In this document: piece after piece, positions 8,999-15,594 of the stretch
How positions within the stretch are numbered: the first letter of the stretch is position 1
Layout: each line of letters opens with the position of its first letter
Assembly (NCBI GenBank): GCA_964472565.1
Contig: CAYYNB010000066.1
Span: 1 to 30,222 of the forward strand
Direction: 5' to 3'
From: DATAMF01 sp964472565
Lineage (GTDB): Bacteria; Chloroflexota; Anaerolineae; Aggregatilineales; Aggregatilineaceae
Length of the DNA stretch: 30,222 nucleotides
Made by a program: the position numbers and the translations under genes
The notes under the pieces: generated by a model
What the model was told of the DNA's origin: nothing
Database searches by the model: none
Seen by the model: only the letters and a program-made list of their open reading frames with translations

Positions 8999-10165
8999 AT
9001 GAAACTTCGATTTGTGGCAGCAGGAGCGTTGTTCGCGCTCGCGTTCGTCCTGTTTTTCGCAATGGCCCCTTCGAGTGACGCCAGTTCGTTGATGCAGGCG
9101 ACGGCAGAACCGACGGCAGAAGCTACTGCGGAAGTTCCCGAAGAAGCGGCTGAAGACCTGATCGGAATTGGCGTTCCGGTGGCGAACGAAGGTTGGGAAC
9201 TGACGGTTGAGAGTCTAACTCTGGCGCGCGATGTCCAAAGTGTGTTTATGGAAACCGTGAGTCCGAGCGATCCCAGCCAGGCGTTTTTCCTGGTGGCGGT
9301 GAGTCTCAAGAATCTGGCGTATACGGAAGATTTTACGCTGCCCGAATTTGACTCGGAAGCGGGCGATCAACTGCTGAGCGGCGTGCCGTTTTATGTCGCT
9401 GACCCCGAAGTAGAGGCCGGGGCGTTCGCGCTGGCGGATGCGGTGCTGGTGGATGCTGAGGACAACGAATACCCGGTGGTAGGGGTGGCGGTTGGCGAGA
9501 GCGAAGAATTTTTGGTGGACGAGAACCTGGCTGTCTTTTTCGCCGGTCTGCCCGAAGAGAGCGGTCAATTTACATTTGCTTTTGCCGCGCCGGGCATGCT
9601 GACAGCGAACCCGGCGCAGTTGACCTTCCGCCTGGGTGATCTGGTCGTGCCACTGGTCGAAGTGGCGGCAGCCGAAGGCGCGGCGTTGGAAGTGCCCGAA
9701 CTGACCGAGACATTCGATTCCGGTGATGGCCTCACGCTGAATTACCCGGCGGGATGGGTAACAACCGCTGATCCCGGTATGATGGGCATGACGCTGATCG
9801 GCCCCAGCATTGAAACACTGAGCAAGCAGACCATGAATCCGGGCGAAATGGCAGTCGCGATCATGGGTCCGGCAGTGATGAAGATGGCCCCGGCAGGCAC
9901 GCCGCTGGAAACGCTGATTCCGTATGTGGCGGGCATGATGGGCACCAAAGTCGATGGGGTGGAATTCCAGGAATTGGAAGTCGGCGGCAATACGGCTATG
10001 TTGGTGTCGGTGGCGCAGCGCGGTGTGGCGGTGTCGATTCTGGCGCTTGATTTTGGCGACGAGAACAAGATCATTCTGGTGGCATTCGGCCACGAAAGCC
10101 AGGCGGCAGATGTCGAAGCGGCGCTGGTGGCGATGGGCGAAACAGCGGTATTTGCTGCGCCATAA
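8999..10165 (+). CDS. Secreted two-domain protein ending in an HPAGW-type module
   Basis: A 388-residue protein with an N-terminal signal peptide (MKLRFVAAGALFALAFVLFF, cleavage probably after Ala-Ser-Ser). A low-complexity Ala/Thr/Glu/Pro linker follows at ~33-55. Residues ~58-220 form a beta-rich domain that begins PVANEGWELTVESLTLARDV and resembles the DUF4352 style of extracellular Ig-like domain. The last ~150 residues (TETFDSGDGLTLNYPAGW onward) match the C-terminal module of the upstream alpha-2-macroglobulin and of the lipoprotein at 19216-19815. It lies 254 bases after the alpha-2-macroglobulin gene, apparently with its own promoter. The shared module suggests the two proteins work in the same surface context. 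Secretion is firm, the domain homology is clear by eye, and no activity can be assigned. Confidence 0.82.
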   Translation: MKLRFVAAGALFALAFVLFFAMAPSSDASSLMQATAEPTAEATAEVPEEAAEDLIGIGVPVANEGWELTVESLTLARDVQSVFMETVSPSDPSQAFFLVAVSLKNLAYTEDFTLPEFDSEAGDQLLSGVPFYVADPEVEAGAFALADAVLVDAEDNEYPVVGVAVGESEEFLVDENLAVFFAGLPEESGQFTFAFAAPGMLTANPAQLTFRLGDLVVPLVEVAAAEGAALEVPELTETFDSGDGLTLNYPAGWVTTADPGMMGMTLIGPSIETLSKQTMNPGEMAVAIMGPAVMKMAPAGTPLETLIPYVAGMMGTKVDGVEFQELEVGGNTAMLVSVAQRGVAVSILALDFGDENKIILVAFGHESQAADVEAALVAMGETAVFAAP

Positions 10166-10181
10166 GAAGCTCTGGCTTCTT
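10164..10181 (+). terminator. Short hairpin at the 3' end of the secreted two-domain gene
   Basis: AAGAAGC (10164-10170) and GCTTCTT (10175-10181) form a 7-bp stem with a TCTG loop, overlapping the TAA stop. It sits between convergent genes. No long T-run follows, so termination is plausible but unproven. Confidence 0.4.
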
Positions 10182-10198
10182 GACCCCATCCCCCCTTA

Positions 10199-10219
10199 CC
10201 CCTTCCCTCAGGGAAGGGG
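10199..10219. repeat. Near-perfect intergenic palindrome, likely bidirectional terminator
   Basis: CCCCTTCCCT (10199-10208) and AGGGAAGGGG (10210-10219) are exact reverse complements around a single base, so in RNA the stem would open into a small loop. It lies between two genes that converge (stops at 10165 and 10310), where a two-way terminator would be useful. Pyrimidine-rich palindromes of this type are often dispersed in multiple copies in bacterial genomes. Only one copy is visible here. Confidence 0.55.
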
Positions 10220-10309
10220 AGTCAAACCGGATGAATGGGATGGGGCGAGATAAGCGGGGCGTATCGCAAGATGTGGGCAGGGCTGTGGATATGCTCCCTA
10301 GCCCTGTTA

Positions 10310-11788
10310 TTATCCCTGAACCCACACGGTAAAACTGACGAAGTAGGAAAGGCCGTTGCTGTCGGTGGCGGTGGCGGTGACACTGCCGAATCCCGGAATG
10401 TTACACGAGATATTGATCGTGAAACTGGTTGGACTGGTCTGGAAATAACTGTCCACCGGAGAAAGGGAATCGCCGGACGCGCTATAGCTGGCAAGCACCG
10501 CGCCAGGGCTTTCGAGCGGCGGGGTATAGGTTGCCGTCACCGCGATGTCGGCGGGCGCGATGCAGTCGAACTGGCTCGCGCCGACGGTGAGCGATCCGGG
10601 CGTGGCGGCGATACCAGACCGGCACGCGGCGGGATTCCAGACACAGGCCCCTTCAGGCGAGGTCATACATTCGATGGCGGGATATTCGCCGCAGTTGTCG
10701 CAGCTTCCACAGGCTCCCCATGTCCCGGTGGCCGGTGCGGCGGGTTGGGGGGTGGGGATCGGGGGCGGCGGCGGGGGTGCTGTACGGACGGGCACCATGT
10801 CGCAGGGGCCGCGGAGCGGGACGACACGACGGGCTACCCACGAATTCACGCCGTTGGGGGCGACGACCAGCCAGGTACCCGCCGTATTGCGGCCCATGAC
10901 GGCCAGCGTTTCGCCCGATTGCATGACACTGACAACCGGGAAAACCGTGTCGGGGCCGCTGCGAATGTTAATATTGTCGCCCGTGATCGTACACATTGTC
11001 GATTGGGGAAGGCAGTCGCCGGGACAGCGCACGATGTCTTCGTCCGCGTCACAGAGCGCATTGCCGCAGGTGGTGGGCGGCGGATCGCAGTCGAGGGGGC
11101 AGTCTTCGTCATCCTCGCAGATGTTGTTGCCGCAGGTCGGATCGGCCAGCGGCGCGGGGTCGGGATCGGCGGGCGGAGCCAGATCGTCCGATGGTTCGGA
11201 TGCTTCACCCGTTGAGTCAATGACCAGCCCTTGTCCGGCGGGAAGTTCGATTTCGGGCGCTTCTTCGCCGTCTTGATTAAAGCTAATCGAGACGGTGCCT
11301 TCCTCCACGATGAATGTGTTTTTTCCGTCGCGGTCTACGATGGTCCACCAGCGGGTGCCGCGCACGACAGCGGTAGCGCTCGGTGTGTGGATTTCAAAGC
11401 GATCTTCGGGGTCCAGGGCGGCTTCCACACTGGTGAGGGTAGCGCCGACTAACACATCCAGGGCGATGCTCAGATCGTCGTCCTCTTCTGCCGGGAGTTC
11501 AAGCGTGGTGACGATCACCCAGGTGTTGGCTTTGATCTCGCTTTCGATCCCTTCGAAAAAGATCAGGTAGGCTAATCCGGTGCGATCCGTGCGAATGGCA
11601 TCGCCTTCGTCCACAAAAACCGGCTCGTTGATGGTTTGCCAGACATCCTCCCCGGCATATAACACCTGGACCAGCCCTTGCACCGGTTCCAGGGTGGCAA
11701 TACCCTGGGCGGCAGCCAGCGGGGCCGACCGCATACCAGGGAGGGCGATGATCACCAGGGCAAAAAACAGGAATAGATACCGTCGCAT
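10310..11788 (-). CDS. Secreted FecR-domain / Cys-rich / SH3b protein (paralog 2)
   Basis: A 492-residue protein with a signal peptide (MRRYLFLFFALVIIALPG) and AAAGGAAC as ribosome binding site. Residues ~30-170 are a FecR domain, including PEDRFEIHTPSATAVVRGTR. Two Cys repeats follow (CGNNIC and CGNALCDADEDIVRCPGDC), then an SH3b domain at ~264-330 with NINIRSGPDTVFPVV. A Pro-rich linker leads to a second Cys-rich motif (WGACGSCDNCG..CVWNPAACR) and a C-terminal Ig-like beta domain. Secreted FecR-domain proteins without a TonB or sigma partner are common but mostly unstudied. SH3b domains usually bind peptidoglycan or surface peptides. The gene lies 18 bases after its larger paralog and is surely in the same transcript. 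Wall binding is an inference. Confidence 0.85.
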   Translation of the reverse strand: MRRYLFLFFALVIIALPGMRSAPLAAAQGIATLEPVQGLVQVLYAGEDVWQTINEPVFVDEGDAIRTDRTGLAYLIFFEGIESEIKANTWVIVTTLELPAEEDDDLSIALDVLVGATLTSVEAALDPEDRFEIHTPSATAVVRGTRWWTIVDRDGKNTFIVEEGTVSISFNQDGEEAPEIELPAGQGLVIDSTGEASEPSDDLAPPADPDPAPLADPTCGNNICEDDEDCPLDCDPPPTTCGNALCDADEDIVRCPGDCLPQSTMCTITGDNINIRSGPDTVFPVVSVMQSGETLAVMGRNTAGTWLVVAPNGVNSWVARRVVPLRGPCDMVPVRTAPPPPPPIPTPQPAAPATGTWGACGSCDNCGEYPAIECMTSPEGACVWNPAACRSGIAATPGSLTVGASQFDCIAPADIAVTATYTPPLESPGAVLASYSASGDSLSPVDSYFQTSPTSFTINISCNIPGFGSVTATATDSNGLSYFVSFTVWVQG

Positions 11789-11806
11789 GGCTCGCCGTTC
11801 CTTTTT

Positions 11807-13597
11807 TTAACTAATGATGACCTGAATGCTGGTGGATGCTGAATTGCCGTCGGTATCGGTGACTTCAAATGTCACGGTGTCGCTGCCGGATGTGCCCGCG
11901 CAGTAAATTTCATACGTGACCTGATAGCTACCACTGAGCCAGCTTGAGGTGACGATAGCTAAAAAGTTATCGATATAACTCCACGAGCTGACGGTGGCAA
12001 AACTGCCCTGCGGCGGCGTGTAGGTGGCTGTGACCTGGAATATGGTGGTGCTGGTGCAGGTGTAGGTGGCCTGGGGCACGGTCAGCAGCGGCACGGGGGA
12101 ACCAGTGACAGGTTGAGGACGGCAAGCTGTGGGATCCCAGATGCAGGTACCATCGGGGGAACTCACACATTCGGATGTCGGATAACCACAGGTCGTGCAG
12201 CTTCCGCAGCCGCCCCAACTGCCGGTGGCGGTGGTGCTATCGCCGCTGGTACCTGATCCGGGAACGGGAGCGGTGTCGAACACGACCAGCCCGCCGCAGG
12301 TTCCGGTCAGGGTCACGACGCGGCGCGCGACCCAGCCGCCCTGACCGTAGTAGGAGACCAGCAGCCAGCGACCATCCCAACTCTGGCCGGTTACGGGCAG
12401 CGTTTCGCCGGGTTTGATGCTGCCGACGGGAAGATAGGTTGTACCGGGGCCGCTGCGAATGTTGATGTTGTTGCCCGACGCGCCACAAGCGGCGGCCTGC
12501 GGTTGGGTCTGAACCGGGGCGGTGGTTTCTTCTTCGGCATCGATTTCAGGCGCGGGCGGTTCGGTGGGGCGGCAGTCGGTGGGGCAGGTCAGCGCGCTTT
12601 CGGTGGTTTCGCAGATGGCGTTCCCGCACAGATTGGGGTCCAGCGGGCTGAAATACTGGCCTATTTGGCAGTCGGCGGGACAGGTGATGTTACTTTCCAG
12701 CCGGTCACAGGTGCCGTTGCCGCAGTCGGAACCCGCCGAGGGGCCGCAGTCGGCAGCACAGAGAATCAGGTCTTCGTCCGCGTCACAGGTGCCGTTGCCG
12801 CAGTTGGGAACCTCGATTTCCGCGAAGCAGTCTACCGAACAGGTGCTTGCTTCGCCCGCGGCGCAAACGCCATCGCCACAGTCGGCCCCGGCCAGGGGAG
12901 CGGCGGCGGGCGGTTCGGGCGGCTGGAACTCGATCAGTTCTTCTTCGACCAGCCCGCTCAGGTCGGTGCGCAGGGTCGAGCCTTCGGTCAGGTCTACAAA
13001 ATTGGTGAGATAAAACGCGCGTTCTCCGGTGGCGGGTGGGGTGAGCGGGTTAGGGATGATTTCGACGAGGCCGCGCTCACTGGAAAAGGTAGACTGTCCA
13101 TTGGGGGCGACAATGGTCCACCAACGGGTGCCGCGCACAACGGCGGTGGCACTCGGCGTGTGAATTTCGAAGCGATCTTCGGGATCGAGGGCGACTTCGA
13201 CACTGCTCAGCGCGCTGCCAACCAGCACATCGAGCGACACGTTAAATTCGCCGGATGGCCCCAAGTCGAGTGTGCTGACTATGACCAGCGTGCTTGGCCC
13301 GATTTCGGTTTCGGCTCCCTCGAAAAAGGTCAAATAGGCTTGTCCGGCGCGATCGGTGCGGATGCGATCCCCTTCGCCCACAAATACCGGCTCAAAAGCG
13401 GTTTGCCAGCTTGCGGGATCGGCGGCGGCGGCGGCGGCGGTTTGGTACTGGATCAAACCCTGAACGGGTTCCAGAGTCGCAATCGAGTCGGCCTGAGGTG
13501 GGGTTGGGGCCGGATCTGCCGCAACCTTACCCTGTAAACTGAGGACTACCAACAGTCCGATGATCAGGTAGAAACTGCGGGTCAGAAACGTTTTCAT
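11807..13597 (-). CDS. Secreted FecR-domain protein with four Cys repeats and SH3b (paralog 1)
   Basis: A 596-residue protein, first gene of a two-gene operon. A signal peptide (MKTFLTRSFYLIIGLLVVLSL) is followed by a poly-Ala tract coded by a GGC microsatellite. The FecR domain (~45-185) shares FEIHTPSATAVVRGTRWWT with paralog 2. Four Cys repeats of the form C-G-[ND]-x2-C-x3-E-x4-C-x2-D-C fall at ~238-344, for example CGNGTCDADEDLILCAADC. An SH3b domain at ~370-435 contains NINIRSGPGTTYLPVG. The WGGCGSCTTCG..CIWDPTACR motif and a C-terminal Ig-like domain complete it. The regular Cys and acidic spacing suggests disulfide-knitted, possibly calcium-binding mini-domains. It differs from paralog 2 chiefly in having four rather than two repeats. 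The ligand is unknown. Confidence 0.85.
   Translation of the reverse strand: MKTFLTRSFYLIIGLLVVLSLQGKVAADPAPTPPQADSIATLEPVQGLIQYQTAAAAAADPASWQTAFEPVFVGEGDRIRTDRAGQAYLTFFEGAETEIGPSTLVIVSTLDLGPSGEFNVSLDVLVGSALSSVEVALDPEDRFEIHTPSATAVVRGTRWWTIVAPNGQSTFSSERGLVEIIPNPLTPPATGERAFYLTNFVDLTEGSTLRTDLSGLVEEELIEFQPPEPPAAAPLAGADCGDGVCAAGEASTCSVDCFAEIEVPNCGNGTCDADEDLILCAADCGPSAGSDCGNGTCDRLESNITCPADCQIGQYFSPLDPNLCGNAICETTESALTCPTDCRPTEPPAPEIDAEEETTAPVQTQPQAAACGASGNNINIRSGPGTTYLPVGSIKPGETLPVTGQSWDGRWLLVSYYGQGGWVARRVVTLTGTCGGLVVFDTAPVPGSGTSGDSTTATGSWGGCGSCTTCGYPTSECVSSPDGTCIWDPTACRPQPVTGSPVPLLTVPQATYTCTSTTIFQVTATYTPPQGSFATVSSWSYIDNFLAIVTSSWLSGSYQVTYEIYCAGTSGSDTVTFEVTDTDGNSASTSIQVIIS
13421..13440. repeat. GGC trinucleotide microsatellite inside the FecR paralog 1 gene
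   Basis: Six and two-thirds perfect GGC units are read on the minus strand as a run of Ala codons just after the signal peptide region. The paralog at 10310-11788 lacks the run, so it is probably an expansion. Slippage in whole units would only change linker length. Confidence 0.8.
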
Positions 13598-13634
13598 GCG
13601 ATTCTCGCCCTTTCGCTAAGCATTACCAGTCCTC

Positions 13635-13643
13635 ATTCTAACA
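13635..13643 (-). promoter_or_regulatory. Extended -10 promoter of the FecR/SH3b operon
   Basis: On the minus strand this reads TGTTAGAAT, a TGn-TAGAAT extended -10, about 38 bases before the ATG at 13597. No convincing -35 is present, which is usual for extended -10 promoters. It is divergent from the promoter of the next gene. Confidence 0.5.
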
Positions 13644-13670
13644 TCGAAACCAAGAACGTGTTGGCGCTGA

Positions 13671-13699
13671 TTTCCACATCGGCGCGGCTGCTGTACAAT
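13671..13699 (+). promoter_or_regulatory. Sigma-70-like promoter of the gene at 13737
   Basis: TTTCCA (13671-13676) and TACAAT (13694-13699) are separated by exactly 17 bases. The leader is about 30 bases and carries AAAGGGG before the ATG. It is back-to-back with the FecR operon promoter. Confidence 0.55.
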
Positions 13700-13736
13700 A
13701 AACAGGTAGAAAAGGCGAAGAAAGGGGAAAACTTTT

Positions 13737-14249
13737 ATGGGTTTTTTAGACTCAAGTGCCATCGGCAAACAAACGCAGGTTACGGTGCTGACGCCCGGCT
13801 TCCAGGCGCGCGCGACCTTAAAATCAGTGGGTCTGATCCAAACCTTTATCAACGATGATTCGAAAGCGCTGTTCACGCTGGATGATGTGAGCCTGTTCGG
13901 ACTGGAAGCGGGCAACCCGGCGCTGAGCGTGCGGCTGGCCGAACTGTATGTGCTCAAGACCGAAGTGCATGCGCTGTGTTTCCCGACGCTGCTATCGCGC
14001 GACGAGTCGGGACTGCTGCCGCGCGCTGAACCGCTGGCCGTGTATACGTCACATTACTGCATTCAGGGCAATTTCCATATGGGAACGGACTCGAGTGTTT
14101 CCGACTTTATGGAAATTTCCAAGCTGAGTTTTGTCGGCGCGAGCGATGCAGCGATCTTCCCCCTGTTTAAAGCGCAGTCCGCCGTGATTCAGCAGGTGCC
14201 GCTGGTGTATATTCACCGGAGTGTGGTGAAGATCCATCACCGGATATAG
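13737..14249 (+). CDS. Hypothetical soluble protein, 170 aa
   Basis: I do not recognise this protein. The start is ATG 13737 with a strong AAAGGGG site 7 bases upstream and its own promoter, so it is very likely expressed. There is no signal peptide or membrane segment, so it should be cytoplasmic. The sequence alternates short hydrophobic strands (TQVTVLTPGFQARATL, LAELYVLKTEVHALCF, QQVPLVYIHRSVVKIHHRI) and looks beta-rich with one repeated motif: 'strand, Asp/Ser turn, strand'. The final His-Arg-Ser-Val-Val-Lys-Ile-His-His segment is basic. It is monocistronic, facing away from the FecR operon and towards a FemAB gene. It may belong to a lineage-restricted family, and no function is proposed. 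Confidence 0.75.
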   Translation: MGFLDSSAIGKQTQVTVLTPGFQARATLKSVGLIQTFINDDSKALFTLDDVSLFGLEAGNPALSVRLAELYVLKTEVHALCFPTLLSRDESGLLPRAEPLAVYTSHYCIQGNFHMGTDSSVSDFMEISKLSFVGASDAAIFPLFKAQSAVIQQVPLVYIHRSVVKIHHRI

Positions 14250-14297
14250 TGGGGGAAAATGCGGGCATCGTGCGGATCGGGGCGAGGCAGCCTGTTT

Positions 14298-15395
14298 TTA
14301 TGATCCGCGTTTTGCCAGACGTTTCATGAAGCCCAGGATGTGGGGCATGATCCGCTCGTACAGGCTGTAGAGGGCACGGTTGGGCACGTAGTCCCACGCG
14401 CCGATGTGCCGCACGACGGTGCCGCCGAAACCATCCTTGAAGCGGTAGACGCCCCACATCGAATCGGATTCGGTGAATTCGTCCGGTGCGCCCCAAAAAT
14501 CGTAGACGGGGTAGCCCTGCGCTTTGGCCCACAAAATCGCGTGCCATTGGAGCAGGTGGGGGGCGTTACGCTGGCGCTCGTCGTTGGAACTCATGCCGTA
14601 GAAATACCACGCTTTGGAGCCAAAATGGAACAGCACCAGTCCGGCGAGGGCCTGACCGGGTAATTCGGCCAGAAACGCCTGCGCGAGTCCGGCATCCATG
14701 AAGCGCGCCCACGCTTCGCGGTAGTAGTCCAGCGGGCGGATGAGAAAACCCTGGCGCGCGCCGGTGGTGGTGTAGAGATCGTAGAGGGTGCGCAGATCGT
14801 CGGCGGACGAGGCCAACCGCACCACCACACCTTCTTTGGTCGCGGTGCGAATCTTGCGCCGGGTGGATTGGTTCATGGCGGCGAGCAGCGCTTCTTCGGT
14901 CTGGGTGAGGTCGAGCGTTAACGTGTTGCGGAACTGGACCTGGGAGGCGCTGAACCGCCAGCCGCGCCGGGTCAGAATGTCGAGCACCTGCTGCCCGGCG
15001 GGGTGGTTGATGTCGCGCAGGGGCGTATTTTTGTAGGGTGGCGCGTCGGGCGCGGGGAGGCCGGTCCCGGCGATCACGTCGGGGTCGATTTTGAGCCAGA
15101 TGGCACGGCGCTGGCGGGCGAGTTTTTCGAGGTGGGCCAGCGCGTCGTTCACAAGATCGGGATTGGTGTAGTCCAGGGCGGGGCCTTTGGGTACATACAT
15201 CACGCGGAGCGGCCCGGCGCGGCGTGTCAGGATCGAGGCGGCCCCGGCGCTGCTGATGGGAGTCCGTTCGGGGAGCCAGCCCGTTTCGCGCTGCTTGAAG
15301 TCGCCCCACTCCCAGGTTTGCAGAATGTGGGCGTAGGGGAGGGATCGCAGGGGGGTGTTCCAGGAATCACGGGCGTTATTGACGGTCTGCATCAC
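14298..15395 (-). CDS. FemAB-family aminoacyltransferase (peptidoglycan cross-bridge type), copy 1
   Basis: A 365-residue protein with two GNAT-like halves typical of FemA/FemB/FemX enzymes, which add amino acids from aminoacyl-tRNA to lipid II or peptidoglycan stem peptides. Visible family blocks are HILQTWEWGDFK near residue 25, VMYVPKGPALDY (~65), AAMNQSTRRKIRTATKEGV (~172-190), KAWYFYGMSSNDERQRNAPH and a C-terminal WGVYRFKDGFGGTVVRHIG. The start is GTG 15395 or ATG 15392; AAAAGG lies upstream of both. That ribosome binding site lies inside a 25-bp sequence identical to the 3' end of the GNAT gene at 17608-18114, which suggests this gene once followed that GNAT gene directly. The family call is secure; the amino acid added and the acceptor are unknown. 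Confidence 0.87.
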   Translation of the reverse strand: MMQTVNNARDSWNTPLRSLPYAHILQTWEWGDFKQRETGWLPERTPISSAGAASILTRRAGPLRVMYVPKGPALDYTNPDLVNDALAHLEKLARQRRAIWLKIDPDVIAGTGLPAPDAPPYKNTPLRDINHPAGQQVLDILTRRGWRFSASQVQFRNTLTLDLTQTEEALLAAMNQSTRRKIRTATKEGVVVRLASSADDLRTLYDLYTTTGARQGFLIRPLDYYREAWARFMDAGLAQAFLAELPGQALAGLVLFHFGSKAWYFYGMSSNDERQRNAPHLLQWHAILWAKAQGYPVYDFWGAPDEFTESDSMWGVYRFKDGFGGTVVRHIGAWDYVPNRALYSLYERIMPHILGFMKRLAKRGS

Positions 15396-15400
15396 GTTAT

Positions 15401-15425
15401 ACCTTTTGGATGAAATAGACGCCGC
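15401..15425. repeat. 25-bp direct repeat, copy A (remnant of a GNAT gene 3' end)
   Basis: Identical over 25 bases to 17612-17636. On the minus strand it encodes the last residues of the GNAT protein (GVYFIQK, followed here by Val and stop TAA), but an in-frame TGA just upstream leaves no gene body. It ends 6 bases before FemAB copy 1 and supplies that gene's AAAAGG ribosome binding site. Confidence 0.9.
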
Positions 15426-15525
15426 AGGCTCAGGGCTGCGCTAATATTTTCTTGGATCGGCCCCAAAACGGGTCGCGCCCCTTCTAGCTTATCCATCCGC
15501 GCCGTTTGCGCCACTTTTACGCGAG

Positions 15526-15554
15526 TTGTCAGGGTTAGTGGGCGATGCTACAAT
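15526..15554 (+). promoter_or_regulatory. Sigma-70 promoter of the membrane glycosyltransferase gene
   Basis: TTGTCA (15526-15531) and TACAAT (15549-15554) are separated by exactly 17 bases; each hexamer matches consensus at five of six positions. Transcription would start near 15561, giving a leader of about 34 bases to ATG 15595. This rules out an upstream in-frame TTG at 15526, which is the -35 itself. Confidence 0.7.
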
Positions 15555-15594
15555 TCGGCGCGATTTTCGACTGTTCTCAGAGAAAGATTGTATA

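Noticed and set aside
10235..13537. Long plus-strand frames (10235-11215 and 12503-13537) opposite the FecR/SH3b genes
   Set aside because: Low-complexity Gly/Arg products caused by GC-rich codons of the true minus-strand genes. The minus-strand frames have signal peptides, FecR and SH3b domains.
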